This document shows positions 8,383 to 17,458 of a stretch of DNA of 64,000 nucleotides, one piece after another. The stretch is taken from assembly GCA_016235595.1 (NCBI GenBank), contig JACRJX010000041.1, forward strand, positions 372,001-436,000, written 5' to 3'. Position 1 is the first letter of the stretch; every line of letters begins with the position of its first letter. Position numbers and translations under genes: made by a program. The notes beneath the pieces were generated by a model. It saw only the letters and a list, made by a program, of their open reading frames with translations. It did no database searches and was not told the origin of the DNA. Origin of the DNA: Verrucomicrobiota bacterium. Lineage in GTDB: Bacteria; Verrucomicrobiota; Verrucomicrobiia; CAIQCK01.

Positions 8383-9573
8383 CTACATTCCGCCGACGAT
8401 CGGATACCAGTCCGGGCGGCGCGGATCCTGATGAAAACGGGCGTAGTAGTCGCCTTTCTCAGCGTAGTAGCGCTCGTATTTCGTCATCTTCTCCTCGTCG
8501 AGCACGACGCCGAGGCCGGGACCGGTCGGCACGCGCAGGCAACCGCCCTCATAACGCATCTTGCCGCCGACGATGATGTCGTCGGTCAGATAGTTGTAGA
8601 TGGCGTCGCCAGCAAAACGCATTTCTGGAATCGTGCAGGCCGTGTGGAGCATCGCCGACATCTCGACGCCGAACTCCGCGCCGCTGTGCATGCCAACGCC
8701 GAGGTTGAACGTCCGCAGCACGGCGCAGAGATCCTTCACGCCGCGCGGTCCTTCCCAATAGTGGAGGTCGGTCAGCACGACATCCATTGCGCCGAGCCGG
8801 ATCGCCGGGCCGAGATCGTCGAACTTCGCCGGATACATGTTGGTGGCGATCGGGATGCGCACCTGACGGCGCACCGCCGCGAGTCCCTCGATACCCCACG
8901 CGGGGTCCTCGAAGTATTCGAGACCAAGCGGTTCGAGCCGGCGGCCAATGCGGACGGCGGTGGCTACGCTCCAGACGCCGTTGGCATCAATGCGCAATCC
9001 GAAGTTTGGCCCCATGCGCTGGCGGCAGAGTTCCATCACGCGCACCTCGACGTCGGGGTCCACGACGCCGCCTTTCATCTTCACGGTCTTCACGCCCAAC
9101 TCGGCATGGAGTTGCTCGCACTCTTCGACGAGGTCTTCGGCGCGCGTATCATCACCGCCGCCGGGCCGGTCGTAGCGCCAACTGATCTCGCCCATCAACG
9201 CCACGCGGTCACGCACCGCGCCGCCGAGCAGGTCGCACATCGGCCGGCCGAGTGCCTTGCCCTGAATGTCGAGACAGGCGATCTCGATCGCGCCGTAGAG
9301 CCGCGCGTTGGAAAGGTAATAGATGCTGCGCAGGACCTTGAGCTTGATCACTTCGAGATGGAATGGATCGAGACCGACGATGCGCGGCTTGAGCTTCATC
9401 AGCGCGCCGCGCTGGTCGCCGCCGCCAACCTCGCCGAGACCAACGATGCCCTCGTCGGTGATCAGCTCGAGGATGTTGCGGATGAAATAGCCGGGATGAA
9501 CGCCCGTGTTGTGTCGCAATTGGCACGTGGTCGGGATCGCCACCGTGCGCACTTTCATGTCAACGATCTTCAT
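8383..9573 (-). CDS. enolase-superfamily dehydratase, glucarate dehydratase type (copy 1)
   Basis: A 396-aa enzyme. The start was set by comparison with the equally long paralogue at 15.5 kb and by AAGGA 8 nt upstream. Features of the MR/GlucD branch: K-x-K in TVKMKGG, metal ligands in RIDANG and YFEDPAW, TNMYP, then HSGAEFG with the general His. The ordered motifs TDLHYWEGPRG and MHSGAEFG match glucarate dehydratase better than mandelate racemase. The expected reaction is Mg-dependent syn/anti dehydration of an aldarate or aldonate to a 2-keto-3-deoxy acid. It shares the unusual C-terminal FHQDPRRPDWYPIVGG with the other copy. Exact substrate unknown. Confidence 0.88.
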   Translation of the reverse strand: MKIVDMKVRTVAIPTTCQLRHNTGVHPGYFIRNILELITDEGIVGLGEVGGGDQRGALMKLKPRIVGLDPFHLEVIKLKVLRSIYYLSNARLYGAIEIACLDIQGKALGRPMCDLLGGAVRDRVALMGEISWRYDRPGGGDDTRAEDLVEECEQLHAELGVKTVKMKGGVVDPDVEVRVMELCRQRMGPNFGLRIDANGVWSVATAVRIGRRLEPLGLEYFEDPAWGIEGLAAVRRQVRIPIATNMYPAKFDDLGPAIRLGAMDVVLTDLHYWEGPRGVKDLCAVLRTFNLGVGMHSGAEFGVEMSAMLHTACTIPEMRFAGDAIYNYLTDDIIVGGKMRYEGGCLRVPTGPGLGVVLDEEKMTKYERYYAEKGDYYARFHQDPRRPDWYPIVGGM

Positions 9574-9593
9574 CGTGTTTCCTTCTGCATCAC

Positions 9594-11102
9594 CTAGGAT
9601 GGCCGGCCCGGCCACCAGTTGGAGCGGTTTAATTCATGGGGATACGGTATCTCGCAAAATTGGGGCAGCTTCTGGTGAAAGTGAATGGCTCCCGTGGCAT
9701 TCGAATATTCCTCCCGCAGTTCACCTTTGGGGTTCTTGCACTCGATGAAGCGATTGTCCCAGGTCCAGACGTCGTCAGACTTGCCGGTGCAAAAAATCCC
9801 CGGCACGCAGTTCTCGAACACATTGCGATAGAGCCACGCCGGATTGCCTCGCATAAAGGCGCCGCCTCCCATGAGGGCGTTGCGTATGGCCACATAGTTA
9901 TCGTGAGCGAAAATCCACTTACAGCCCGCATGGGCATCAATTTCGTGAGCACGAAGGTGGTTGAACGCGTCCGTATTCTGGTTCCAGTTTGCCAACACGG
10001 CAGCATCTTTGACCATGCGGTTGAAACGAGCAGTATAGGAAGCGCCGTCCCCAGCGGCGATCCCGTGCCGGTGGTTCTCGAAATTGTTGTCTTCGATGAA
10101 GAATTCCTTCGTGGCCGAAGCACAGACGCCGTAGCCTTCGCCATAGCAGAAGTTCTCGTGGAAAAAGCAGTGATCCACCAGATTGCCACTGCCGCCGTAG
10201 CACCATACCCCCGCGTGCCCAAACAGCTCGATTTCGCAGTGATCGACTCGCGACCGCTGGCAATGCCGCAACTCAATCCCGGTGCCGTGGACCGATGGTT
10301 TGCCGACGTCACCGGGCAAGGCATACTTCCCCCTATTGTAGCCGCGAAAATAGGTGATCGGCAGACTTCGCAGATGGAGCCGCGTCAGACGCAGGTTCTG
10401 CCGCTTCTCGGCCAGGATCAGGGCCTTGGTTTCGAACCAAGTGCCTTGGATGATGGTCTTCGGTCCATCGCCGTAGAGGGTCACGTTGTCCGCCGGAATC
10501 TTGATCTGGTTTCGGATGACGTAGTTGCCAGCGGGAACGTAAACCACACCACCGCGCGGGCCGAGTGCATCCAAGGCTTTCTGTATGGAACTATCATCGA
10601 ACGCCCCCTGCACTGTGACGTCCGGTTTGGGTGGTGTCTCCTCCGTATGGAGCAATCGCAGACTGGCAACCTGGATCGGCCCGCCCTTGTAGTAAAGCCT
10701 CACGCCGCGAAGCAGCGACACGGGATGTCCAGCCTGTGCCATCTCCACAATGATTTCAGCTTCCTTGCCGGCCTGCAGCGTGTCCAACTTGCCGCGATAT
10801 TCCCGCCGGAGCGCGTCCATAAAGACCAAGCCGGCCACAGTCTCCCCCTCTGCCCGGACTGTGGCTAAAACGCGCACCCAATTGCGGGGAATCCTCTCCA
10901 GTTCATCCGAGAGACAGAGATCCACCGTCTTCTCTTCAACAACTGGAAGACGCTGCACCTTGAAGTCAATGATTGCGCTCGTGGAAATTACCGACTGCGG
11001 CGACTCAACAGCGCCAAGGCGTGCGACCAGCGCCATGACCACACCAAGACCACAGAACAAGTGGCGATGGTTTGGAAACTGGCGCTGGGCAACGATGTCC
11101 AT
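9594..11102 (-). CDS. exported right-handed beta-helix (pectate-lyase-like) protein
   Basis: A 502-aa protein. The ATG at 11102 has GAGG 7 nt upstream; a TTG two codons earlier is the alternative. A signal peptide follows (FCGLGVVMALVARLGAV). Residues 160-470 have the short irregular repeats of a parallel beta-helix: VVYVPAGNYVIRNQIKIP, then GIELRHCQRSRVDHCEI, GNLVDHCFFHENF and FIEDNNFENHRHG. Such folds occur in pectate lyases, polygalacturonases and alginate or other polysaccharide lyases. It fits the xylan/uronide setting. A lyase or a glycosidase activity cannot be distinguished here. Confidence 0.82.
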   Translation of the reverse strand: MDIVAQRQFPNHRHLFCGLGVVMALVARLGAVESPQSVISTSAIIDFKVQRLPVVEEKTVDLCLSDELERIPRNWVRVLATVRAEGETVAGLVFMDALRREYRGKLDTLQAGKEAEIIVEMAQAGHPVSLLRGVRLYYKGGPIQVASLRLLHTEETPPKPDVTVQGAFDDSSIQKALDALGPRGGVVYVPAGNYVIRNQIKIPADNVTLYGDGPKTIIQGTWFETKALILAEKRQNLRLTRLHLRSLPITYFRGYNRGKYALPGDVGKPSVHGTGIELRHCQRSRVDHCEIELFGHAGVWCYGGSGNLVDHCFFHENFCYGEGYGVCASATKEFFIEDNNFENHRHGIAAGDGASYTARFNRMVKDAAVLANWNQNTDAFNHLRAHEIDAHAGCKWIFAHDNYVAIRNALMGGGAFMRGNPAWLYRNVFENCVPGIFCTGKSDDVWTWDNRFIECKNPKGELREEYSNATGAIHFHQKLPQFCEIPYPHELNRSNWWPGRPS

Positions 11103-11111
11103 GGGCAAACC

Positions 11112-12461
11112 TCAGCGGCCGGCGGATAACCGGATGATGTGATTATTGTCGTTGTTGGACTGCACGCGCAACGTGCCTTCGACTTTCTTGCCGCCGACAT
11201 TGGCGACGTAGTGATACGTGCCGTGGAAACCGCGGAACTTGGCGCGGCCCTGCGCGTCGGTCAGCACCTCCGCGCACGTCTTCCATTGCTTATTGATCAA
11301 CTGGTCGAGCGCACGGTAGGCAGCCTTCGGCTTGAGTTCCGCGTCAAGCAAGCCGCCCTTCGCTTCGTTCTCGCCTTTCACCGCGGTGCCGTCGCCGAGG
11401 TTCCACCACGTGATGCCCGCCATCTTCGGCGCAGCGAACCAGAGCCGGTAATGGTCGCTCACGACTTCCGCCTGCAATGCATCACCATCCTCACCCGCCG
11501 ACGGGATCGTGATCTCGGTGATGTAGAGCGGGAGGTTGAACTCGGTGAACTTCTCGTAAAGGTCGAGCAGTTTGGCGGGATCGCACTTGGGGTCGGTGAG
11601 ATAAGCATCCACCTTTTCGCGCCGGAAGAAATGATACTGCAAGCCGATGCCGCGAATCTTCGCGCCCTGCGACAGCAGTGTCTTGATCTGCGCGACGTAG
11701 GGATTGGTTTCGTAGGGCTTGAAGTTGTATTCCGTCACCTCGTTGATCATCAGCGTCGTCTTCTCCGGGAAAAGCGGAGCGACTTCCGTGAAGGCCCATC
11801 GCACGTAATCGCGATCCGGCGTCAGCAGCGGATATTTCTTCGAGCACACGAGCGACTCGTTGACCACGTCGAAGATCGGAATCTTGCCGCCAAATCGGCT
11901 GGCAATCTCACGAAAACGCTTGCGATAGAGCTCGCGCAATTGGTCGGCGTCTTTCGGCAGCCAGGACGGGTTATAGGCATGCCAGAGCAACGGATGGCCC
12001 TTGAGCGTGATGTTGTTCTTGGCTGCCCACGGCAGAAATCGGGCGGGGGGCGGACGGCGCCAGAAGTCGCTGGCGGGGTCCGAGTAACGCAGTTCGCCCT
12101 GAGTCGGCTCGGTGCCTTCCCAGTAGAACGGCACCGTGGCGAAGTTGCAGAGCTTCGCGAACGCGTCCTCGTAGCGCCGCTCTTTCTCCGGCGTATCGAG
12201 TTGGCCAAGCACGAACGCGTTGCAGCCGAACAGGAACTCGTGGCCCGTCTGACGCAGTTCGACCTTCGCGCCGCTGACGGGTTTGCCGGCCGCATCCAGC
12301 ACCTCGATGCTGGCATCGCCTTTGCGATATTTCTCGATGTTGCGCTCAATGCGCTCGTTCATCGCCGGGTCGCGCCAGAGCTTGCGGTAAGCGTCCGGCG
12401 TGGCCGCCGTGGCAATCGTGGCAAGCAGACTCAATGTGAGGATGGGACTGATGATTTTCAT
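11112..12461 (-). CDS. secreted endo-1,4-beta-xylanase, GH10 (copy 1)
   Basis: A 449-aa protein: signal peptide (MKIISPILTLSLLATIATAA), a short Ig-like N-terminal module (ASIEVLDAAGKPVSGAKVEL), a GH10 barrel, and a small beta module at the C-terminus (GRAKFRGFHGTYHYVANVGG). Catalytic residues are visible: acid/base Glu in FDVVNES and nucleophile Glu in YITEITIPS. GKP/LWHAYNP and the Trp in GITWWNLGDGT also fit GH10. AAGGAT precedes the ATG. Cleaves internal xylan bonds outside the cytoplasm. It sits 18 nt downstream of a clear paralogue. Confidence 0.93.
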   Translation of the reverse strand: MKIISPILTLSLLATIATAATPDAYRKLWRDPAMNERIERNIEKYRKGDASIEVLDAAGKPVSGAKVELRQTGHEFLFGCNAFVLGQLDTPEKERRYEDAFAKLCNFATVPFYWEGTEPTQGELRYSDPASDFWRRPPPARFLPWAAKNNITLKGHPLLWHAYNPSWLPKDADQLRELYRKRFREIASRFGGKIPIFDVVNESLVCSKKYPLLTPDRDYVRWAFTEVAPLFPEKTTLMINEVTEYNFKPYETNPYVAQIKTLLSQGAKIRGIGLQYHFFRREKVDAYLTDPKCDPAKLLDLYEKFTEFNLPLYITEITIPSAGEDGDALQAEVVSDHYRLWFAAPKMAGITWWNLGDGTAVKGENEAKGGLLDAELKPKAAYRALDQLINKQWKTCAEVLTDAQGRAKFRGFHGTYHYVANVGGKKVEGTLRVQSNNDNNHIIRLSAGR

Positions 12462-12479
12462 TGATGATCCTTATGTTCT

Positions 12480-13817
12480 CTACTTGAGGGTCAGAGTCGT
12501 CCGGGCTGGGCCGGCCTTGCTCTTGAGTTCAAACGGAAATTCACGTTTCTCTTCGCCGACGGCAATCCGCAGCAGGTACTTGCCGTGGAAGCCGCGGAAT
12601 TTCGCCCTGCCCTTGGCATCGGTTGTCAGCTTCAGGTGGGTTCTCCAATCGTGATTGATCAGCTTTTCGAGCGCCCGATATGCGGGCTTCGGGTTCATTT
12701 CCTTGTCGAGCAGGCCGCCCAGTGCTTTGTTTTCGTTCTCGTAAGCAGTGCCATCGCCAAGGTTCCACCACGTAATACCCGCCATCATCGGTGTGCTGAA
12801 CCAGAGACGGTAGTAATTGGCCACAATCGCGGCTTGAAGCTCCACGCCGTTCTCGCCAACGCCGGGGACGGTGATCTCCGTGATGTAGAGCGGCAGTCCC
12901 AGCCGGCCAAGGCTGCTGTAGACATCCTGGAGATGGGCCGGCGGATAGAGCTTGCCGCTGAGCACGGAATTACGACTGATATGAAACTGGACGCCGATGC
13001 CCTCAACGCGCGCCCCGCTTTGCAGCAAATCCTTCACCAGCGCCATGTAATCGTAGGTGTCATAGTGGCCTTGAAGCTGGCCGTCGTTGATCAGTAGCTT
13101 CGCACTTCGCGGGAACAGCCGGCCCGCCTCTTGGAAACACCACGTGAGATAGTCGTCCGGCACCGCGTGCCATGTTTTGAAGTGAATGCGGCGCGGCATC
13201 TCCTCGTTGACTGCGTCCCAGATCGGAATATCGCGCCCATAGCGTTCGGCAATCCCGGCCATGTGACTGGCGCCCTGGCGCCTCAACATCTCGGCATCGT
13301 TGCGCGCCGTCCAATCGGGCATGAACTGGTTCTTCACATACATCAGGGCGTGGCCCTTCGGTGTAATGCCGTGAGCCTTGCACCACTTCACCAGCCGGTC
13401 CGGCGGAGGGCGGCGCCAGATGGGTGGTGAATCCTCGGCGAAGCGCGGCTTGCCCTGTTGCGGTTCCAATTCACGCCAGTAGAACGGCACCGTGGCAAAA
13501 TTGAAAAGATTGGTGAACGCTGCTTCGTATTTGCGGTTGAGTTCCGGGGTCGCAAGCTGGTCAAGGGCAAACAGGTTGCACCCAAAGAGAAACTCGTGCG
13601 TCTGCTGGCAGATTTCCACGGTTGCGTTCGCCAACGGCTTGCCGTCTTTGCCAACAACTTCGACGGTCGCGTCGCCTTTGCGGTGTTTTTCAATGCCCTG
13701 CTCGATGCGCCCGGACACGGCAGGGTCGTCCCAAAGTGCTCGGAATGTGCCGGGAATTTCCGCGCGCGCGGTTGCGGCGAGGAGACTCAATGCCAGAATG
13801 AATTTCATGATCTCCAT
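12480..13817 (-). CDS. secreted endo-1,4-beta-xylanase, GH10 (copy 2)
   Basis: A 445-aa tandem paralogue with the same architecture: signal peptide (MKFILALSLLAATARA after a three-residue extension), N-terminal Ig-like module, GH10 barrel with acid/base Glu in WDAVNEEM and nucleophile Glu in YITEITVPG, and the same C-terminal GRAKFRGFHGKYLLRIAVG module. The first ATG is preferred because GGAG lies 6 nt upstream. The two copies differ mainly in barrel loops, for example the N-terminal barrel segment after the VPFYW motif, which may mean different xylan decorations are handled. Confidence 0.93.
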   Translation of the reverse strand: MEIMKFILALSLLAATARAEIPGTFRALWDDPAVSGRIEQGIEKHRKGDATVEVVGKDGKPLANATVEICQQTHEFLFGCNLFALDQLATPELNRKYEAAFTNLFNFATVPFYWRELEPQQGKPRFAEDSPPIWRRPPPDRLVKWCKAHGITPKGHALMYVKNQFMPDWTARNDAEMLRRQGASHMAGIAERYGRDIPIWDAVNEEMPRRIHFKTWHAVPDDYLTWCFQEAGRLFPRSAKLLINDGQLQGHYDTYDYMALVKDLLQSGARVEGIGVQFHISRNSVLSGKLYPPAHLQDVYSSLGRLGLPLYITEITVPGVGENGVELQAAIVANYYRLWFSTPMMAGITWWNLGDGTAYENENKALGGLLDKEMNPKPAYRALEKLINHDWRTHLKLTTDAKGRAKFRGFHGKYLLRIAVGEEKREFPFELKSKAGPARTTLTLK

Positions 13818-13829
13818 GCAGGTCTCCGT

Positions 13830-14573
13830 TCAGATTTGCTTCTTGCGAAGGGTCTGGATCACTTCGATAAGACGCACAACGATGGCATCGAGCAGCCGCT
13901 CGCCTTTCTCCGCCGTCGCGAGTTCGGCGTAACCCATACCGCCGTGCTGAGTCTGCGCTTTCATATCGAGCGCGACGTAAACGCCGCGCAATGCCTTCGG
14001 CTGCCGTGTGGCCAACAGGTCGTTGTGAATCGCGTCGCGCCGCACCAAATCCGGACGGACCGCGAGCATCATCGCCGTCTCCGCCTCGCACGCATGCCCG
14101 ATGCTTTTCATCGGGCCTTCGACGATCTTCGCGATCTCCTCGGTGGCCACATCCCAATAGTTCGCACCGCAGAGTTGCGCGCCGGGAAACTCCACCGCAA
14201 GCTGGCGTTGGGCGAGGTGAAATCCGTCCTTGTTGCCGCCGTGGCCATTGAGCACGAACTGGCGCTTGAACCCGTGCCGCAGCAGGCAGCGCATCGGCTC
14301 GGCGATGAGTTTGATATACGTCTCGTTCTCCGCGCTCAACGACCCCGCCATGCCGAGGTGATGCAGGGACGCGCCGAGCCATTGCACCGGCAACAGCAAC
14401 ACGTCCTTGGGCAACGCCGCCTCGACGCGATCCGCAATGGCGCCGCACAAGATCGAGTCGGTGAAGAACGGCAGGTGCCGGCTGTGCTGCTCCAGCGCGC
14501 CGATGGGATGAACAACGATAACGTCGCGCTTGAGCTTGGCCACGTCGGGCCACGTGAGGTCGGCTAGTTTCAT
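13830..14573 (-). CDS. creatininase-family amidohydrolase
   Basis: A 247-aa cytoplasmic protein. The start at 14573 is fixed by the ATGA overlap with the upstream gene and by GAAGG 7 nt upstream; a longer frame is discounted. The metal-site motifs of the creatininase/MftE family are present: GALEQHSRHLPFFTD (Glu, His, Asp ligands), NGHGGN, and the late Glu in HACEAETA. Members hydrolyse cyclic or linear amides or clip peptides; MftE acts with a radical SAM enzyme in mycofactocin maturation. A radical SAM protein exists in this operon, but 11 kb away and without mycofactocin hallmarks, so no such link is claimed. Confidence 0.88.
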   Translation of the reverse strand: MKLADLTWPDVAKLKRDVIVVHPIGALEQHSRHLPFFTDSILCGAIADRVEAALPKDVLLLPVQWLGASLHHLGMAGSLSAENETYIKLIAEPMRCLLRHGFKRQFVLNGHGGNKDGFHLAQRQLAVEFPGAQLCGANYWDVATEEIAKIVEGPMKSIGHACEAETAMMLAVRPDLVRRDAIHNDLLATRQPKALRGVYVALDMKAQTQHGGMGYAELATAEKGERLLDAIVVRLIEVIQTLRKKQI

Positions 14574-15451
14574 GGGGTCGCCTTCAAGGGTTCGAGGTCC
14601 AGTTTTCGATACACGATCTCCGCCTCCTCCGTCTGAATCAGGATTCGGCCCTGGGTCATGTTGCAATCCTTCGCTTCGTTGACCAGCTTACCGTTGACGA
14701 AGTAGGTAAAGTCGCCGCCGCGCACAATCGCTTCGACGTGCGTCCACTCGCCCATCGGCGACTCGACATCCTGTTTGCCGCGGAAGCCAACTTCATCCTT
14801 CCAGTCGGGATCGCGACCCCACCAGTTCAGGCGGAACGCCTCGAATGGCCGCAGTTCGGCGTTCTTGTCAAAGACCGGCTCGCCGTCGCGGTCCTTGCTG
14901 TAGCGTGCGCGAAGCGTCGTGCGCGAGAATGTGCCGTCCTCCATCCAGCCGCTCAACACGAGGATGTCGCCCACGCCACCCTCGATGATCTGCAATTCGA
15001 TGCCCTTCATCCAGGGCGACTCAAACTTGCCCGAAAACTTCGCCTTGGGGGACATGGCACAGTTGCCCGGCCGACCCGTGCAGTGCAGCAGCAGGCCGTT
15101 GTCGCGAGCCCTTTTCTCGCGCTTGCCCGACGTAGCCCCCGTCCAGCGAAATTCCAGGACCAATCGGTAGTCGCGATAGCTGTTCTTCGTGATCAACCCG
15201 CCGTAACCATGGCCGGTGACGCGCAGCAATGGGCGGCCCGCAGCGTCCTTTTCCATGCGGAAAACCTTCTCCGGGTCGTTGTTCAAACCGAGCCCGGCGA
15301 TCCACGTATCGAACTGCGCCAGACAATCCGGCGAGTCATTCACCAGGTGTATCACCTGCTTTGGCGTGATGGCAGCGGACTCACATTTGTCGGCGCCGAG
15401 AGCTGACAACGCCATTATTTGAAGAATTGCTGCGATGAAACATGTTCTCAT
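14570..15451 (-). CDS. secreted DUF1080 (3-keto-disaccharide hydrolase-type) protein
   Basis: A 293-aa protein with a signal peptide (MRTCFIAAILQIMALSALGA) and one concanavalin-like DUF1080 jelly-roll: YRLVLEFRWT, DNGLLLHCTG, GIELQIIEGG, EWTHVEAIVRGG, FTYFVNGKLVNEA. DUF1080 proteins are very abundant in Verrucomicrobiota and Planctomycetes and are linked to glycan or keto-sugar hydrolysis. Good ribosome site AAGGAA upstream. It is translationally coupled to the creatininase-like gene. Confidence 0.88.
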   Translation of the reverse strand: MRTCFIAAILQIMALSALGADKCESAAITPKQVIHLVNDSPDCLAQFDTWIAGLGLNNDPEKVFRMEKDAAGRPLLRVTGHGYGGLITKNSYRDYRLVLEFRWTGATSGKREKRARDNGLLLHCTGRPGNCAMSPKAKFSGKFESPWMKGIELQIIEGGVGDILVLSGWMEDGTFSRTTLRARYSKDRDGEPVFDKNAELRPFEAFRLNWWGRDPDWKDEVGFRGKQDVESPMGEWTHVEAIVRGGDFTYFVNGKLVNEAKDCNMTQGRILIQTEEAEIVYRKLDLEPLKATP

Positions 15452-15487
15452 GAGTACTTTTCCTTGGTCATACGTACTGCCGATTTA

Positions 15488-16678
15488 TCATGTCCCGCCG
15501 ACAATCGGATACCATTCCGGCCTGCGCGGGTCCTGATGGAAGCGGGCGTAGTAATCGCCCTTCTCTTCGAAGTACTTTTCATAGCGGCGCATCTTCTCCT
15601 CGTCGAGCTTTACTCCGAGGCCGGGACCCGTCGGCACGGCAATCTTGCCGTCCACATATTTCATCAGGCCGCCTTCGATGATGTCGTCGGTGAGGAAATG
15701 ATAATGCGCGTCGCCGGCAAAATGCATCTCTGGGATCGTCGCGGCCGTGTGCAGCATCGCGGCCAGTTCAATGCCAAACTCCGCCCCGCTGTGCATCGCC
15801 ACGCCGAGGTTGAACGTGCGGCAAACCGCCACGAGGTCCTTCACACCGCGCGGACCTTCCCAATAGTGCAGGTCGGTGAGCACGATGTCCACGGCGCCGA
15901 GACGAATCGCGGGACCGAGGTCATCGAACTTGTTCGGATACATGTTCGTCGCGATGGGAATGCGGATGGCTTTGCGGACGGCTGCGTTGCCTTCAAGCCC
16001 CCACGCCGGGTCTTCGAAATACTCCATGTTCATCGGCTCCAACCGGCGGCCGATGCGCGTGGCGGTGGCAACGGACCAGGTGCCGTTCGGGTCTATTCGC
16101 AATCCAAACGACGGCCCCAGCCGCTCGCGGCAAAGCTCGACGACCCGCGCCTCCTCATCCGGCGGCATCACGCCCGCCTTGAGCTTCATCGAGTTCACGC
16201 CGAGCGTTTCGTGCAATTCCTCGCAGAAATCGGCCATATCTTCAGCGCATTTGTCGTCGCCGCCCTGCGGCCGGTCGTAGCGCCAGAACAGATAGGCAAT
16301 CATCGGCACCGCGTCGCGCACGCGTCCGCCAATCAAGTCCGACATCGGCCGGCCCAGCGCCTTGCCCTGAATATCTAGGCACGCCATTTCAATGGCCGCG
16401 TAGAGCCGCGAGTTCGACAGGTAGTAGATGCTCCGCAGAACCTTGAGCTTGATGACTTCGAGATTGAACGGGTCGAGCCCCAGGATGCGCGGTTTCAGTT
16501 TTGCCATCGCTCCGCGCTGGTCGCCGCCCCCCATCTCGCCAAGGCCGACGATGCCCTCGTCGGTGATGATTTCGATGACGGTCCGCAGAAAATAACCCGG
16601 GTGGACGCCCGTGTTGTGCCGCAACTGGGCGTTGAGTGGGATGGCGACCGTGCGTGCCTTTAGATCAATGATTTTCAT
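15488..16678 (-). CDS. enolase-superfamily dehydratase, glucarate dehydratase type (copy 2)
   Basis: A 396-aa paralogue of the protein at 8.4-9.6 kb, very similar along its whole length (starts MKIIDLKARTVAIPLNAQLR, ends RRPEWYPIVGGT). The K-x-K motif reads SMKLKAG; DPNG replaces DANG at the first metal region; YFEDPAWG, TDLHYWEG and MHSGAEFG are kept. It overlaps the end of the IclR gene by 14 nt and has AGGA 6 nt before ATG, so it is the first enzyme made from the operon. It likely dehydrates a related aldonate or aldarate. The difference in the K-x-K loop (Gly to Ala) may reflect a different substrate. Confidence 0.88.
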   Translation of the reverse strand: MKIIDLKARTVAIPLNAQLRHNTGVHPGYFLRTVIEIITDEGIVGLGEMGGGDQRGAMAKLKPRILGLDPFNLEVIKLKVLRSIYYLSNSRLYAAIEMACLDIQGKALGRPMSDLIGGRVRDAVPMIAYLFWRYDRPQGGDDKCAEDMADFCEELHETLGVNSMKLKAGVMPPDEEARVVELCRERLGPSFGLRIDPNGTWSVATATRIGRRLEPMNMEYFEDPAWGLEGNAAVRKAIRIPIATNMYPNKFDDLGPAIRLGAVDIVLTDLHYWEGPRGVKDLVAVCRTFNLGVAMHSGAEFGIELAAMLHTAATIPEMHFAGDAHYHFLTDDIIEGGLMKYVDGKIAVPTGPGLGVKLDEEKMRRYEKYFEEKGDYYARFHQDPRRPEWYPIVGGT

Positions 16679-17435
16679 TGCAGGTCCTAAGCGTGGCGTG
16701 TTGATTCAATTCGACGGCTTTGCGGGCCACGAGCCGCTGCCATTCGTCAAGTTGTTGTTTGCCATGGCCGTGAATCAGCCCTGTAAGTGTCAGCGCACCT
16801 TCGATCCGCCCCTCGGCGTCCAGCAACGGGGCAGCAATGCCAAAGATATCCGGCCGGTAGGTTCCAAGATCAATGACCACGCCATGGCGGCGCACTTCCT
16901 TGACGCGTCGCAGCACGTCGGCCGGCTTCTGCCAGTGCCAGCAATCCGGAGGCGCGACTCGGACGACTCGCGCAACCTCCGCGTCGTCCAACCCGCTGAG
17001 CAATACCGAACCGGACGCGCCCAGCGTGAGATGGAATCGCGATCCCGCTCGCACCGCCAGCGCCATCGGCTCGGCTGAATCCTCCCGCAATACCGTCAGC
17101 GCATAGTCGTCTTCGCGGGTGGAAATCTTGCTGGCGACGCCAGTGCAAGCCGTCAATTCCTGCAACGCATCAGACACCTTGCGGCTCAATAGTTCATGGC
17201 GCTGAATACGGTGCAGCAGTGGAAACAATCCCACGCCCAACTCGCAGCAGCCATCTGCACGCACTCGAATCCATCCTGCCTGGGCGAGAGTCTGGACGAT
17301 GCGGTAGCAGGTGGCGGGGGCGATTTTGAGTGTGCGAGCCAGCGAGGTCGTTGTCGGCTCGCACTGCCCGTCCGCGATGGCATTCAGCACCTGAATTGCC
17401 TTTCGCAACACTGGAATCTGGTAGGCTCGCGTCAT
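16665..17435 (-). CDS. IclR-family transcriptional regulator
   Basis: A 256-aa regulator: winged helix-turn-helix at residues about 8-70 (TTTSLARTLKIAPATCYRIV) and a C-terminal IclR effector domain (GVASKISTREDD, ASGSVLLSGL, GIAAPLLDAEGRIEGALTL). IclR proteins often control uronate, aldarate and aromatic catabolism. It heads the long minus-strand gene series and overlaps the first dehydratase gene. A perfect palindrome lies a few bases upstream of its start, consistent with autoregulation of the whole operon. Confidence 0.93.
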   Translation of the reverse strand: MTRAYQIPVLRKAIQVLNAIADGQCEPTTTSLARTLKIAPATCYRIVQTLAQAGWIRVRADGCCELGVGLFPLLHRIQRHELLSRKVSDALQELTACTGVASKISTREDDYALTVLREDSAEPMALAVRAGSRFHLTLGASGSVLLSGLDDAEVARVVRVAPPDCWHWQKPADVLRRVKEVRRHGVVIDLGTYRPDIFGIAAPLLDAEGRIEGALTLTGLIHGHGKQQLDEWQRLVARKAVELNQHATLRTCNENH

Positions 17436-17441
17436 TTCAAT

Positions 17442-17457
17442 AGAGAATACGTTCTCT
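17442..17457. promoter_or_regulatory. operator-like palindrome before IclR gene
   Basis: AGAGAA-TACG-TTCTCT is a perfect 6-bp inverted repeat with a 4-nt centre, 7 nt upstream of the IclR start and directly downstream of the predicted -10. IclR-type operators are commonly short palindromes of this size close to the promoter, so this is the likely binding site of the regulator itself. Confidence 0.6.
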
Positions 17458-17458
17458 C

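Noticed and set aside
13830..14573. Creatininase-like protein plus radical SAM protein as a mycofactocin system
   Set aside because: No MftA-like precursor, no MftB or MftC-type SPASM domain, and the two genes are 11 kb apart; the resemblance ends at family level.
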